From NCBI GenBank assembly GCA_964578485.1, contig CAZODA010000030.1, forward strand, positions 1 through 38,814: a stretch of 38,814 nt of DNA. The letters run 5' to 3'. The position numbers and the translations under genes are program-made. Position 1 is the stretch's first letter. Each line of letters starts with the position of its first letter. The notes under the pieces were generated by a model. It made no database searches. It was not told the origin of the DNA and saw nothing but the letters and a program-made list of their open reading frames with translations. Shown in pieces: positions 1 through 8,008 of this stretch. Origin of the DNA: CAZODA01 sp964578485. GTDB taxonomy: Bacteria; Bacteroidota; Bacteroidia; Bacteroidales; Marinilabiliaceae.

Positions 1-2813
1 GGTCGTATAATTTCGGCAGATTTTGGATCTTGTTTTATTAATTCTTTTCTTTTTGTCCCATCAATTATAAACGCCTCATTAAACCCTGTTTTTATGCCAT
101 AATTAATTTGAATGTCCCATTCTTTAAGAGGGGTTCCAACCGCCTCAATCTTTTTCTTTATTTGTTGTTCTATCGGTGAAAGGATTACCCAACTTTCTGA
201 GTTTTTATATTCCATTAAACTTGAATGTTGTTTAAGGTAAAGGCTCAAATTATTTATCACTTTATCTTTAACAACACATGCTTTGGTTTCAAAAAAGTTC
301 TTTTCTTTCGACAGTAGAAGAATATTGGTATCTACGGTAGCTGATTCAAATATTTTTTGTCCTGCAAAATCAATCAACAAAATTGGATTAGTATTTTCAG
401 CAAAAAATTTCCTGGTTTTTTCTCCATACCCTGCTCTCATCCATTTGTTTGATGTGATATAACACAGATGCCCCTTGTGTTTTAAAAGTTCAACACCTTT
501 TTCATAAAAAAGTGAGTAAATGTCACCGGTACGAGCAAATGTTTTAAAATTTTGGTTTTCGAATTGTTCTGCCAGTAGTCCGGCATTTTTTTGTAATTGA
601 ATATACGGCGGATTTCCTATTACTATATCAAATCCTGCATTATCATTTACGAGATAGGGGTTCAGCACTTCCGGGAAGTCAAGTTTCCAGTCGAAATGCT
701 TGAAGGGTTTATCGGGTTGTTTTTTTAGTTTTAGTAAAACATCAATATTTTTTTTCCATCCTTTTGTTTTGATATATAGTTCGTGAGCAGCAACAAACTT
801 TTTATTATTATTAAAATTAGTGCTAATTGGAGCTTGATCAAGCCCTTCAGTTTTAATCATTAACTCTAACTGATTGACCAGTATATCAATTTTATGATTT
901 CTAATTTCGAGTGCTAAAGGTTTTTTGTTTTTGTTTGTTGGATCGAAATATTTTTGCTGCTTGTCAGTTAGTTTTTGGAGCAATTGCTTTCGGTTTTGCA
1001 GGTTTTCATTACCAAAAATATCTGTTTGGGTTTCAGACTTTATTTCCCAATCGATTTCTATTATTTCACCATTAAATTTACTTATAAGACTGTTGCCCAC
1101 TACAATTTTATAATCTAAGTTTGGCAGGGGCTTGGGTTTTTCTTCGTCCACAACCAAGCTGAGCCAAAAACGTAGGCGTGCTATATCCACAGCCCCCTTT
1201 TCAATGTCCACCCCATAAATTGAATTTTGTATTATGTTTAGTTTGGTTTCGGCTGGTCTCCATTCCTTATCGGTCTCGTAAGCAATTAGTTCCTTAATGC
1301 TAAAAATTTCTTGTAACAATCCCATGGGAAAAGCACCGGAGCCAATTGCTGGGTCGCAAATTTTCACAGTATCCAATGCCCCTTCTAATTGCTTATACCA
1401 TGATTCACATGAAAGGCATGATTTTTTAATTCTATCACTATCAATTTCTTTGTTCTTAATTAACTCACTTATAATATGTTTTTTATCCTCATCTTTCATT
1501 GTGATTCCGCAATCAGAAAAATCAAGATTTAAACAATATGCTATTAAACTTTCTTGGCACATGTAGTGCACAATTTCTTTGGGTGTATAAAATGCGCCTT
1601 TGTCTTTATTGTCTTCCAACAAGCTTTCGAAGATATGACCCAGCATTTCAGGATCTACTGCTACGGTATGCTCATCGGGGCTGTCTTCATAAATGGTGAA
1701 ATTAAATGCATCAAGGAAGTCGAGAAAACCACGGGTTTCGCCTTTACTTTTTGCAGTAAGTTCAATTTCGGCAAAATCAGGATGGTGAAAGAGTTCCGGT
1801 TTAAAAGTTAGTATATGCTCATCAAAATTTTCCTTGTCGAAAAGACCGCCATTTAGGAAAGGGACTTTAACCGTTTTGTCATCTGGCATTATAAAGTCAT
1901 CATTTGGTCGTTCTTTGTTTAAAGTATCAAAGAAAAGTTTAGTTAACCACAAGTTGTAAAAGTTATCGTTTTTGCCTGATTTTTCGAAGAGTTGCATAAT
2001 AAAATCACTTTGACCATCTGTATATGTTGTATCGCTTGCACCGAGCCAACCCTTTTTCTGGACAAAATAAAGGAAAACAATACGCCCAAGCAGTTTCTTT
2101 ACAAAATCACGAATAGGTTTGCTTGCATTATCTTTTTCTTCTTTGGTGGCATCTGGAGAAAAAGAAATGTCGAAAACCGATTTACGGTAATTTGACTCTT
2201 GCAAATAATTACAAAAATTTTGATAATGAAGAGTGTATTCATCAAAGAATGCTTTACTTAATTTTTCAACTGAAAAAGCATTTATGAGGGCTTGCAAGGT
2301 TTTGTCTTTTTCAATACTAAGCATTTGAAAGCGTTCAGCAGCAGTTCTGCAAGTTTCCGAAGGACCTAATAAGAAAGTATATCGTTTTGGATTTGTTGTT
2401 TTTTCTGTTACTCCTTTGTCGGTCAATATACTATCTTTGGCAACTAATGTAAGTCTCCATACATTTGTATTTTCAAGTGAAACAAAATTGATTAAAGCAG
2501 CTTGTCCGGCAGTAAGAAGTTTACGCACATACTGTTGAATAGCAACCTTGCTTTGTTCGATACGAACAGTTGATTGGAGTAATATTTCGTAGCATGTTAC
2601 TTCAGTACCGTCTTCTAATTGAATACTTCCATAAATCCCTACTTTATCAATCACTGTCGATTCCGACTTGTTGGGTGAAATAGGTGCAGATATTAAAGTG
2701 TTGTTAAGCGTTAAAGCGGAACCAAAGACAGTGCTTAACACATTTTTGGAAAATAAAAACCTGTCATAAGGTTTTCTAAGTATCTCTTGTAATTGATTAT
2801 TGTTGGCTGCCAT
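1..2813 (-). CDS. Eco57I-class adenine-specific DNA methyltransferase, partial (C-terminus beyond left edge)
   Basis: Reading the minus strand from an ATG at 2813-2811 gives an open frame of about 937 codons that leaves the window still open. It would methylate adenine in DNA using S-adenosylmethionine. Visible motifs are a FYTPKEIVHYM stretch near residue 410, the SAM-binding motif I DPAIGSGAFP near residue 486, and the catalytic motif IV NPPYIQL near residue 733. This order and the large size match the Eco57I / type IIG-like family (COG1002). Residues before 410 resemble the long N-terminal region of these enzymes, and the segment after NPPY probably leads into target recognition. The start lies 2 bases after the stop of the helicase gene, so the two are almost certainly co-transcribed. 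PglX of BREX and DrmMI of DISARM are related, but no other BREX or DISARM gene is visible. Whether it carries its own nuclease cannot be judged. Confidence 0.88.
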   Translation of the reverse strand, partial: MAANNNQLQEILRKPYDRFLFSKNVLSTVFGSALTLNNTLISAPISPNKSESTVIDKVGIYGSIQLEDGTEVTCYEILLQSTVRIEQSKVAIQQYVRKLLTAGQAALINFVSLENTNVWRLTLVAKDSILTDKGVTEKTTNPKRYTFLLGPSETCRTAAERFQMLSIEKDKTLQALINAFSVEKLSKAFFDEYTLHYQNFCNYLQESNYRKSVFDISFSPDATKEEKDNASKPIRDFVKKLLGRIVFLYFVQKKGWLGASDTTYTDGQSDFIMQLFEKSGKNDNFYNLWLTKLFFDTLNKERPNDDFIMPDDKTVKVPFLNGGLFDKENFDEHILTFKPELFHHPDFAEIELTAKSKGETRGFLDFLDAFNFTIYEDSPDEHTVAVDPEMLGHIFESLLEDNKDKGAFYTPKEIVHYMCQESLIAYCLNLDFSDCGITMKDEDKKHIISELIKNKEIDSDRIKKSCLSCESWYKQLEGALDTVKICDPAIGSGAFPMGLLQEIFSIKELIAYETDKEWRPAETKLNIIQNSIYGVDIEKGAVDIARLRFWLSLVVDEEKPKPLPNLDYKIVVGNSLISKFNGEIIEIDWEIKSETQTDIFGNENLQNRKQLLQKLTDKQQKYFDPTNKNKKPLALEIRNHKIDILVNQLELMIKTEGLDQAPISTNFNNNKKFVAAHELYIKTKGWKKNIDVLLKLKKQPDKPFKHFDWKLDFPEVLNPYLVNDNAGFDIVIGNPPYIQLQKNAGLLAEQFENQNFKTFARTGDIYSLFYEKGVELLKHKGHLCYITSNKWMRAGYGEKTRKFFAENTNPILLIDFAGQKIFESATVDTNILLLSKEKNFFETKACVVKDKVINNLSLYLKQHSSLMEYKNSESWVILSPIEQQIKKKIEAVGTPLKEWDIQINYGIKTGFNEAFIIDGTKRKELIKQDPKSAEIIR

Positions 2814-2815
2814 AT

Positions 2816-5800
2816 CTAACTAAAACTTTGAGTTAAGAGAATTTGAGGATTTACAATTCCTCTGTGCATTTTATCTGTTTGACTTGTATCTTCTATATCC
2901 GGAGAGAGATCGTATCTATCAAGAACATTTATAAAAAGTTGCTCAATGAATTTGTCCTGTTCTTTGAGTAAACCGACATTTACAGTAAAATAATCATTAA
3001 TAGTTTTGGGTAATCCTTTTGAAGCAAATGTTCCTTTTTTAATAATATCTAAAGTTCGTAATAAAGCCTTTTGTTTTTGTTCGGTAGGCGCAATTTTTAC
3101 TATTGCATTAATATTTGAAATGGCTTTATTTTCTACCGGGCTCAAACCTCTTCTTGATATAGACTGAATGTTTTCCTGATTTTTTTCTGATTTAAAGTGT
3201 TCGAGACCTTTTAATGTTTGTTTATGATGTAATTTATGCAGTGGAAAAGCTTTCTCATTTTCATTAGCTTTAAATAGTTTGACTGCTTGTAAAAAGTTCA
3301 TCTCAATAACATTCAGATCAGGTGTGATCAAACAAAAAATCCCGGGATGATTATCGCTTTTCAAATAAGTGAGTGAAGTGTTTTGCAAAGGATAATTAAT
3401 TTTCGCTTTTTCTGAATTGAGTAAAGTTAATTTTTTACTATCAGAAAGTTTCCTGCCGCATCTGGCTTTATTTGGTATTTTAGAAATTTCATTAAAAAAC
3501 TTTGGGTGCTTCTTTTTAAAATCGCGTAATTCAAACAGATATTTTAAAGTTTCGCTTTCTTCCTTTTTGATCTTATTTCCGAATAATGCACCTTCACCTT
3601 TTTCTTCGAGTATAGAGAACACTTTGTTATCCTCACCAAAAGCAGTGTGAAATGCTTGAAGCTTACGTAAGGCATTATTTACTAAGTGAATTTGAGCATC
3701 CCCATGTGCTGAAGGATAGTAGTTATATACATAAATTCTATCAGCCCTTGAACCAATTCGGTTCACCCGACCGATGCGCTGCATTAAACGGGTAGAATTC
3801 CAAGGGACATCATAATTTACAACCACATTACTTCTGTGTAGATTTATTCCTTCTGCCAACACTTCTGTTGTTATGATAATATCATATTCGTTTTGCCATT
3901 TTTCCTCTTCAAGGTTTGCATCAAAATTATTTCTGATAGTGTTTTCAATATATTTTCTATTCTCTGAACTAACATTTAGTATCTTTTTATTTGTAATCTC
4001 AGAAAGTTTTCTTGTCAACTCCTCTGTTGTTTCTTTTGATTCAGAAAAAACAATCAGTTTTCCGCTAATGTTTTGGTTAGGTTTGAAAAATTCTTCCTGA
4101 ATTTGCTTTGCAAACTCAATTAGTTTCGGGTCTTTTTTCACCTTTTTCCAGCGCTTAATCAAATCATCAACTTTTTCTTTATCCTGTTTTAAAAAGTCAA
4201 TAAAGTTTTTGTCAAAAGCTTCAGTCTTGTATTCTTTATTATTTCCACCTTTATCATTGATTTTAGCTTCAATTTCATCGTAACTCAATCCTTCTTCTAA
4301 TAACTTGTTTATATCTAAATCAGGTGCAATAAATATCCTGTTATCATTAAACATCTTAAGCATATTATCAATTGCTTTTTGAAATCTTAATAATGATTGA
4401 GTAAAGGCAAAAAAACTACTTTCAAGACGTTTTACCAAAAGTGTTTTCATAATACCGGATAGCCTGCCTGATATAGTTTCTACTTTACCATAAATTTTTC
4501 TATCCTCTTCCTTTACAAGAAATTCAATTGCTCTGTAGCGATAATATCCTAATCCGTCAATTTCATTACCATCCTCGTCCAAATTTGTTATTAACGACAC
4601 GGTATCAAAAAACAGCTTGCTAAGCTTTTCATCCAATTCATAATAAAGCGCAATTGGATCGCCTCCTTTAGGGAAATTAATTTTTTGTGATTTTATATCT
4701 TCCTGATATTCGTCGTTATTTTCAATATCAGTTCTTGTTCTACGAATAACAAGGGGCTCTATAACATCGTCACGTAATTGTTGAAATAATTCTTTTAACT
4801 TTTTAATATTAAGCGTTTTCTCGTAAGCCAATTTTTTATATAGCTCATTTTTATCCTTGAAATATTCTTGTAAATTTCTAACCCTTTCTAAAGTGCTATT
4901 CCTTCTATCTTGAAAAAGATAAAGTTGATTTTCAATATCCTGTGGTCTGTTATTTAGGGGAGTTGCAGAAATTAATATTACTTTTTTCCTTGAATCTCCA
5001 TTCTCAGCAACTCTTTTTCTTGGCATTTTGCATATTTCTTGTAATGCCAAATACATTTCGGTATAATCATTTCTGAATTTATGAGATTCATCAACTGCAA
5101 TTAAATCTATATCCTCCGGATTAGGATATGAATAATTGTCGCGGTCAAGTATCTTATGTAAACTTCCAATAGTTATGAAAGTAAAATGATTATCTAATTC
5201 AAAATCCTTTACGGTTCGTCTCCAGTTATCTTCAATAGCGGGTGGCACAACTACCAAAACCTTTGTATGTGTGCCATTTTCATAAATAAACTTTTTTATT
5301 ATCATGCAGGCAATGATGGTTTTTCCCAAACCAACTACATCAGCCAAAATAAAACCATTATGTTTCATCATAATAGCATAGCCATGGTTTGCAGCATCAG
5401 ATTGGTATTTTAAACGAAAATATTTCGGAGGTAAAAGCAAATCAATGTTGTAAGGGTCATAATCAATGCGTTTTCCAAAATACTCAATAAGCATTTTTAT
5501 GTATAACTCGAAAGGAGTATAATTATCACGCAAGTAGGTTTGGTTCTTAATCTTTTCAGCTTCTGCCTGTAAAATAGGTATCGATTCATCCCACAGTCTT
5601 TCAAATTCATCTGTTGCAAACTTTACATCTCGATAATCACGCAAACAAACATTAAATTCATAGTTTGATTCAGGATTTGCTCCAAGTCCTGCATCAGTCA
5701 TATTTGATGAACCGGTAATTACTTCACAAGGAGCATATTTGTTAAATGGTGAAGATCTGAAAATATAAACCTTTGCATGTATTTTCTTACTTGGATGTGT

Positions 5801-6175
5801 CCTTAATTCAATTTTTCCGGATATTATATCATCAATAAATTGCAAAATTCCTTTTTCGGTGGTTTCATCATAATTAGCTTCTTGTATGTCTTTAATAGTT
5901 TCTCTCAGAAATTCGGCTTTAGTACTATCAGGATTTTCAAGATAAATTTGACCCTTTTCGTGATGTTTTTTAATCAATTGATTAACATTGATACCTACGA
6001 GAATCCTTATCTTAGGGATATTATCTAAAAAAGTACGTACTTTAAAATAGCCTGAAGACCTAAAATATCCTACTAATGCATCAAAATGACGGAGACTTTC
6101 AATATTTGCAAATGCACCTTCAAATTTTTGGAGTAAGCTATTATTATTTTGGTTAGTGAAAAATTTGGTACCCAT
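2816..6175 (-). CDS. HKD (PLD-type) nuclease fused to SNF2-family helicase
   Basis: 1119 residues. The N-terminal part carries a phospholipase-D-like motif: H133 and K135 in HAKVYIF, GSSNMT at 155-160, and an acidic/Asn cluster at 169-173 (ESNYE). This is the pattern of HKD nucleases fused to helicases; one such motif per chain implies that two chains form an active site. A superfamily 2 helicase follows: motif I GLGKT at 282-286, motif II DESH at 362-365, motif III SAT at 403-405, and motif VI QRIGRVNRIGS near residue 802. The remaining C-terminal 300 residues are Lys/Asn-rich and I do not recognise them. The protein probably translocates on DNA and cuts it. It lies directly upstream of the adenine methyltransferase, 2 bases apart, which suggests a restriction-like pair in which methylation marks self. 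I see no clear promoter word upstream. Confidence in domains is high; the restriction role is inference. Confidence 0.9.
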   Translation of the reverse strand: MGTKFFTNQNNNSLLQKFEGAFANIESLRHFDALVGYFRSSGYFKVRTFLDNIPKIRILVGINVNQLIKKHHEKGQIYLENPDSTKAEFLRETIKDIQEANYDETTEKGILQFIDDIISGKIELRTHPSKKIHAKVYIFRSSPFNKYAPCEVITGSSNMTDAGLGANPESNYEFNVCLRDYRDVKFATDEFERLWDESIPILQAEAEKIKNQTYLRDNYTPFELYIKMLIEYFGKRIDYDPYNIDLLLPPKYFRLKYQSDAANHGYAIMMKHNGFILADVVGLGKTIIACMIIKKFIYENGTHTKVLVVVPPAIEDNWRRTVKDFELDNHFTFITIGSLHKILDRDNYSYPNPEDIDLIAVDESHKFRNDYTEMYLALQEICKMPRKRVAENGDSRKKVILISATPLNNRPQDIENQLYLFQDRRNSTLERVRNLQEYFKDKNELYKKLAYEKTLNIKKLKELFQQLRDDVIEPLVIRRTRTDIENNDEYQEDIKSQKINFPKGGDPIALYYELDEKLSKLFFDTVSLITNLDEDGNEIDGLGYYRYRAIEFLVKEEDRKIYGKVETISGRLSGIMKTLLVKRLESSFFAFTQSLLRFQKAIDNMLKMFNDNRIFIAPDLDINKLLEEGLSYDEIEAKINDKGGNNKEYKTEAFDKNFIDFLKQDKEKVDDLIKRWKKVKKDPKLIEFAKQIQEEFFKPNQNISGKLIVFSESKETTEELTRKLSEITNKKILNVSSENRKYIENTIRNNFDANLEEEKWQNEYDIIITTEVLAEGINLHRSNVVVNYDVPWNSTRLMQRIGRVNRIGSRADRIYVYNYYPSAHGDAQIHLVNNALRKLQAFHTAFGEDNKVFSILEEKGEGALFGNKIKKEESETLKYLFELRDFKKKHPKFFNEISKIPNKARCGRKLSDSKKLTLLNSEKAKINYPLQNTSLTYLKSDNHPGIFCLITPDLNVIEMNFLQAVKLFKANENEKAFPLHKLHHKQTLKGLEHFKSEKNQENIQSISRRGLSPVENKAISNINAIVKIAPTEQKQKALLRTLDIIKKGTFASKGLPKTINDYFTVNVGLLKEQDKFIEQLFINVLDRYDLSPDIEDTSQTDKMHRGIVNPQILLTQSFS

Positions 6176-6390
6176 AATTTATTAGTTCATTTTGTATTTC
6201 GTGATAGATGGATCCTAAATAATAAGAAAGGAGCTTCACATATTTTCAATTTATTACAAAATAGACATTTTTTTATAAATGTTTTTTAAATTTAAATACA
6301 AATGAAAAAATATTTAAAATATTCTTCAGTAAATTCTATGCCTGTTTTCTTTTTTTTCTGCAATACATATTATTATCACACATATAGTTA

Positions 6391-6454
6391 GTAGAGACGT
6401 TGCATGCAACGTCTCTACAGCATGCAACGTCTTTTTACATGACATGTCGTGTCA
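6391..6454. repeat. 28-bp perfect palindrome with partial copy and a second near-palindrome
   Basis: Positions 6391-6418 are a perfect 28-base palindrome centred on TGCA, with outer arms GTAGAGACG. The word GCATGCAACGTCT, its right half, is repeated at 6420-6432. A near-palindrome around GACATGTCG follows at about 6437-6454. The outer scaffold (TAG-G-GACG...CGTC) is shared with the palindrome at 38344, whose core differs. The stretch could form a hairpin or cruciform. No transposase is nearby. Confidence 0.85.
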
Positions 6455-6494
6455 ATTTAGGGTTTCAAGTTTTGGGTTTTTGAGCGAAGCGAAA

Positions 6495-6512
6495 TTCCGC
6501 CGCTCGGCGGAA
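6495..6512. repeat. GC-rich hairpin TTCCGCCG-ct-CGGCGGAA
   Basis: An 8-bp perfect stem with a 2-base loop stands in otherwise AT-rich gene-free DNA. It is flanked on both sides by GAGCGAAG-type words. The 30 bases after it (6513-6542) recur with three mismatches at 24922-24951. Confidence 0.75.
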
Positions 6513-6636
6513 GAGCGAAGTCGAAATGCCCAGGATAACCGAGATCCGAGTTTTTTATCCACTAATTTCACGAATTAACACGAATTTTTTAATTACACTA
6601 ATGTTTTTCACGCAAAGAGAGCGCAAAGATTTTAAT

Positions 6637-6850
6637 GTACTCAAAGCATCTTGCTTTGAGAAGAGGCAGGGAGTATCCAAATTAATACTTACACACTTTA
6701 GGGGATAATGCCGCTGAAAGCCTTTGTTTGCACCCACCAACTCCTCCCCTTTAAAAGTGGAACTGTTATGAGTTAGAAAAACTTTAATTCCGTTAAACCT
6801 GTTGAAGCTCACGTATTCAAGTTTTTCTCAAAGCAGGATGCTTTGAGTAC
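6637..6850. repeat. 214-bp segment bounded by 24-bp inverted repeats (MITE-like)
   Basis: The 24-base arm at 6637-6660 is the reverse complement of 6827-6850 with a single mismatch. Each arm also contains its own hairpin, CTCAAAGCA with a 3-base loop and then TGCTTTGAG. The 166-base interior has no convincing reading frame. The arrangement resembles a non-autonomous insertion element. No flanking target duplication was recognised and no transposase is present, so the mobile origin is inference. Confidence 0.6.
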
Positions 6851-6938
6851 ATTGATGACTGAATTATTATTTGCTGTTTATAAGGCAGTATAGTTGGATT
6901 ATATTAAGTTTACATCATAGAATTAATATCAAATATTT

Positions 6939-7829
6939 ATGAGATCAATAGTTAAATTACTTGATAAAGAAAACATCCTTGTTTCTGATGGTGCATGGGG
7001 TACTTTTCTACAAAAAAAGGGACTTGCTCCCGGTGAATGTCCTGAGTTATGGAATTTAACCCGAGCTGATGATGTATTGGATATAGCCCGGAGTTATGTT
7101 GATGCAGGTTCCGACTTAATAGAGACCAACAGTTTTGGAGGATCGCAGTTTAAACTTGCCTTATATGGTCTTGGCGATAAAGTTTATGAAATCAATAAAG
7201 CGGCGGCTGAGATCAGCAGGAAGGCGGCAGGTGATAAATGCTTGGTAATGGGTTCTATTGGTCCGACCGGCAAAATGATAATTACCGGAGATGTTACTTA
7301 TGATGAGTTATATGAAGCATTTAAAGTACAGGCAATGGCACTTGAAGAAGGTGGTGCTGATGCTTTGGTAATTGAAACTATGTCTGATATGGAAGAAGCA
7401 TTTGCTGCAGTTCGCGCTTCTCTTGATAACACCAAGTGTGAAGTTATATGCACTATGACTTTTGAAAAGTCGGGTGAAGACAGTTATCATAGCATGATGG
7501 GTGTTACTCCAACACAGATGGTGCAAGAAATGAAGGCAACGGGCGTTCATGTCTTAGGTGCAAATTGTGGTAATGGAATAAAAGATATGGTAGGTATAGT
7601 AAAGGAGATAAGGCGTGAAGATGCTTATATCCCTATTTTAGTGCATGCAAATGCCGGAGCTCCTATATATGAAGACGGTGAAACGATATTTCCTGAAACA
7701 CCGGAACAAATGGGCCGCTATGTTGGGGATCTGCTAAGTGCCGGCGCCAATATTGTTGGGGGCTGCTGTGGTACCAGTCCTGAACATATTAAGGAGTTGA
7801 GCAGGCTTATTTTGGAATTGAAGAAATGA
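6939..7829 (+). CDS. homocysteine S-methyltransferase domain protein (stand-alone MetH/BHMT-type)
   Basis: 296 residues making up one complete homocysteine S-methyltransferase (Hcy) barrel. It transfers a methyl group to a thiol, normally homocysteine to give methionine. The zinc ligands are visible: C210 in GANCGNG and the pair C276-C277 in GGCCGT. The N-terminal SDGAWGTFLQ and the ETNSFGGS stretch are also typical. The length equals the first domain of cobalamin-dependent methionine synthase. No folate, cobalamin or reactivation domain follows, so the methyl donor (betaine, S-methylmethionine, or a separate corrinoid protein) is not decided by the sequence. The ATG at 6939 is the natural start. 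The gene stands alone, about 180 bp before the GH115 gene and downstream of the repeat-rich gap, and shares no clear operon. The family assignment is firm; the substrate is open. Confidence 0.88.
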   Translation: MRSIVKLLDKENILVSDGAWGTFLQKKGLAPGECPELWNLTRADDVLDIARSYVDAGSDLIETNSFGGSQFKLALYGLGDKVYEINKAAAEISRKAAGDKCLVMGSIGPTGKMIITGDVTYDELYEAFKVQAMALEEGGADALVIETMSDMEEAFAAVRASLDNTKCEVICTMTFEKSGEDSYHSMMGVTPTQMVQEMKATGVHVLGANCGNGIKDMVGIVKEIRREDAYIPILVHANAGAPIYEDGETIFPETPEQMGRYVGDLLSAGANIVGGCCGTSPEHIKELSRLILELKK

Positions 7830-7935
7830 GATAAGTGCTTTTTTAATAAATAATACATCTAAATTTTCTTTTTCGAATATCAAAACTTGCAAATAAAAAA
7901 TCATTCTGTGCATAGATGTTTTGCTGTTTAATCGT

Positions 7936-7980
7936 TATTTTTGGTAATAATGATATTTAGTTTATTAGAAATCATTATTA
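7936..7980 (+). promoter_or_regulatory. candidate -7 word and 10-bp inverted repeat upstream of the GH115 gene
   Basis: TATTTTTG at 7936-7943 fits the Bacteroidota -7 consensus TAnnTTTG, but I see no well-spaced -33 word. Directly downstream, TAATAATGAT (7945-7954) and its exact reverse complement ATCATTATTA (7971-7980) are separated by 16 bases. If the -7 word is real, the inverted repeat covers the transcription start, a position suited to a repressor that senses sugars. Confidence 0.4.
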
Positions 7981-8008
7981 TATAATTGTTGAACAGATAA
8001 TATTTTCT

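Noticed and set aside
925..2195. Several plus-strand short frames in the first 2.2 kb
   Set aside because: They are antisense shadows of the large methyltransferase reading frame on the minus strand.
1..6175. A complete BREX or DISARM locus
   Set aside because: Only a methylase and an HKD-helicase are visible; the defining partners are not in the window and the left edge is cut, so naming a known system is not supported.
6555..6812. 85-codon minus-strand reading frame in the repeat-rich gap
   Set aside because: It runs through the inverted-repeat segment and hairpins, has no family resemblance, and its composition follows the repeats.
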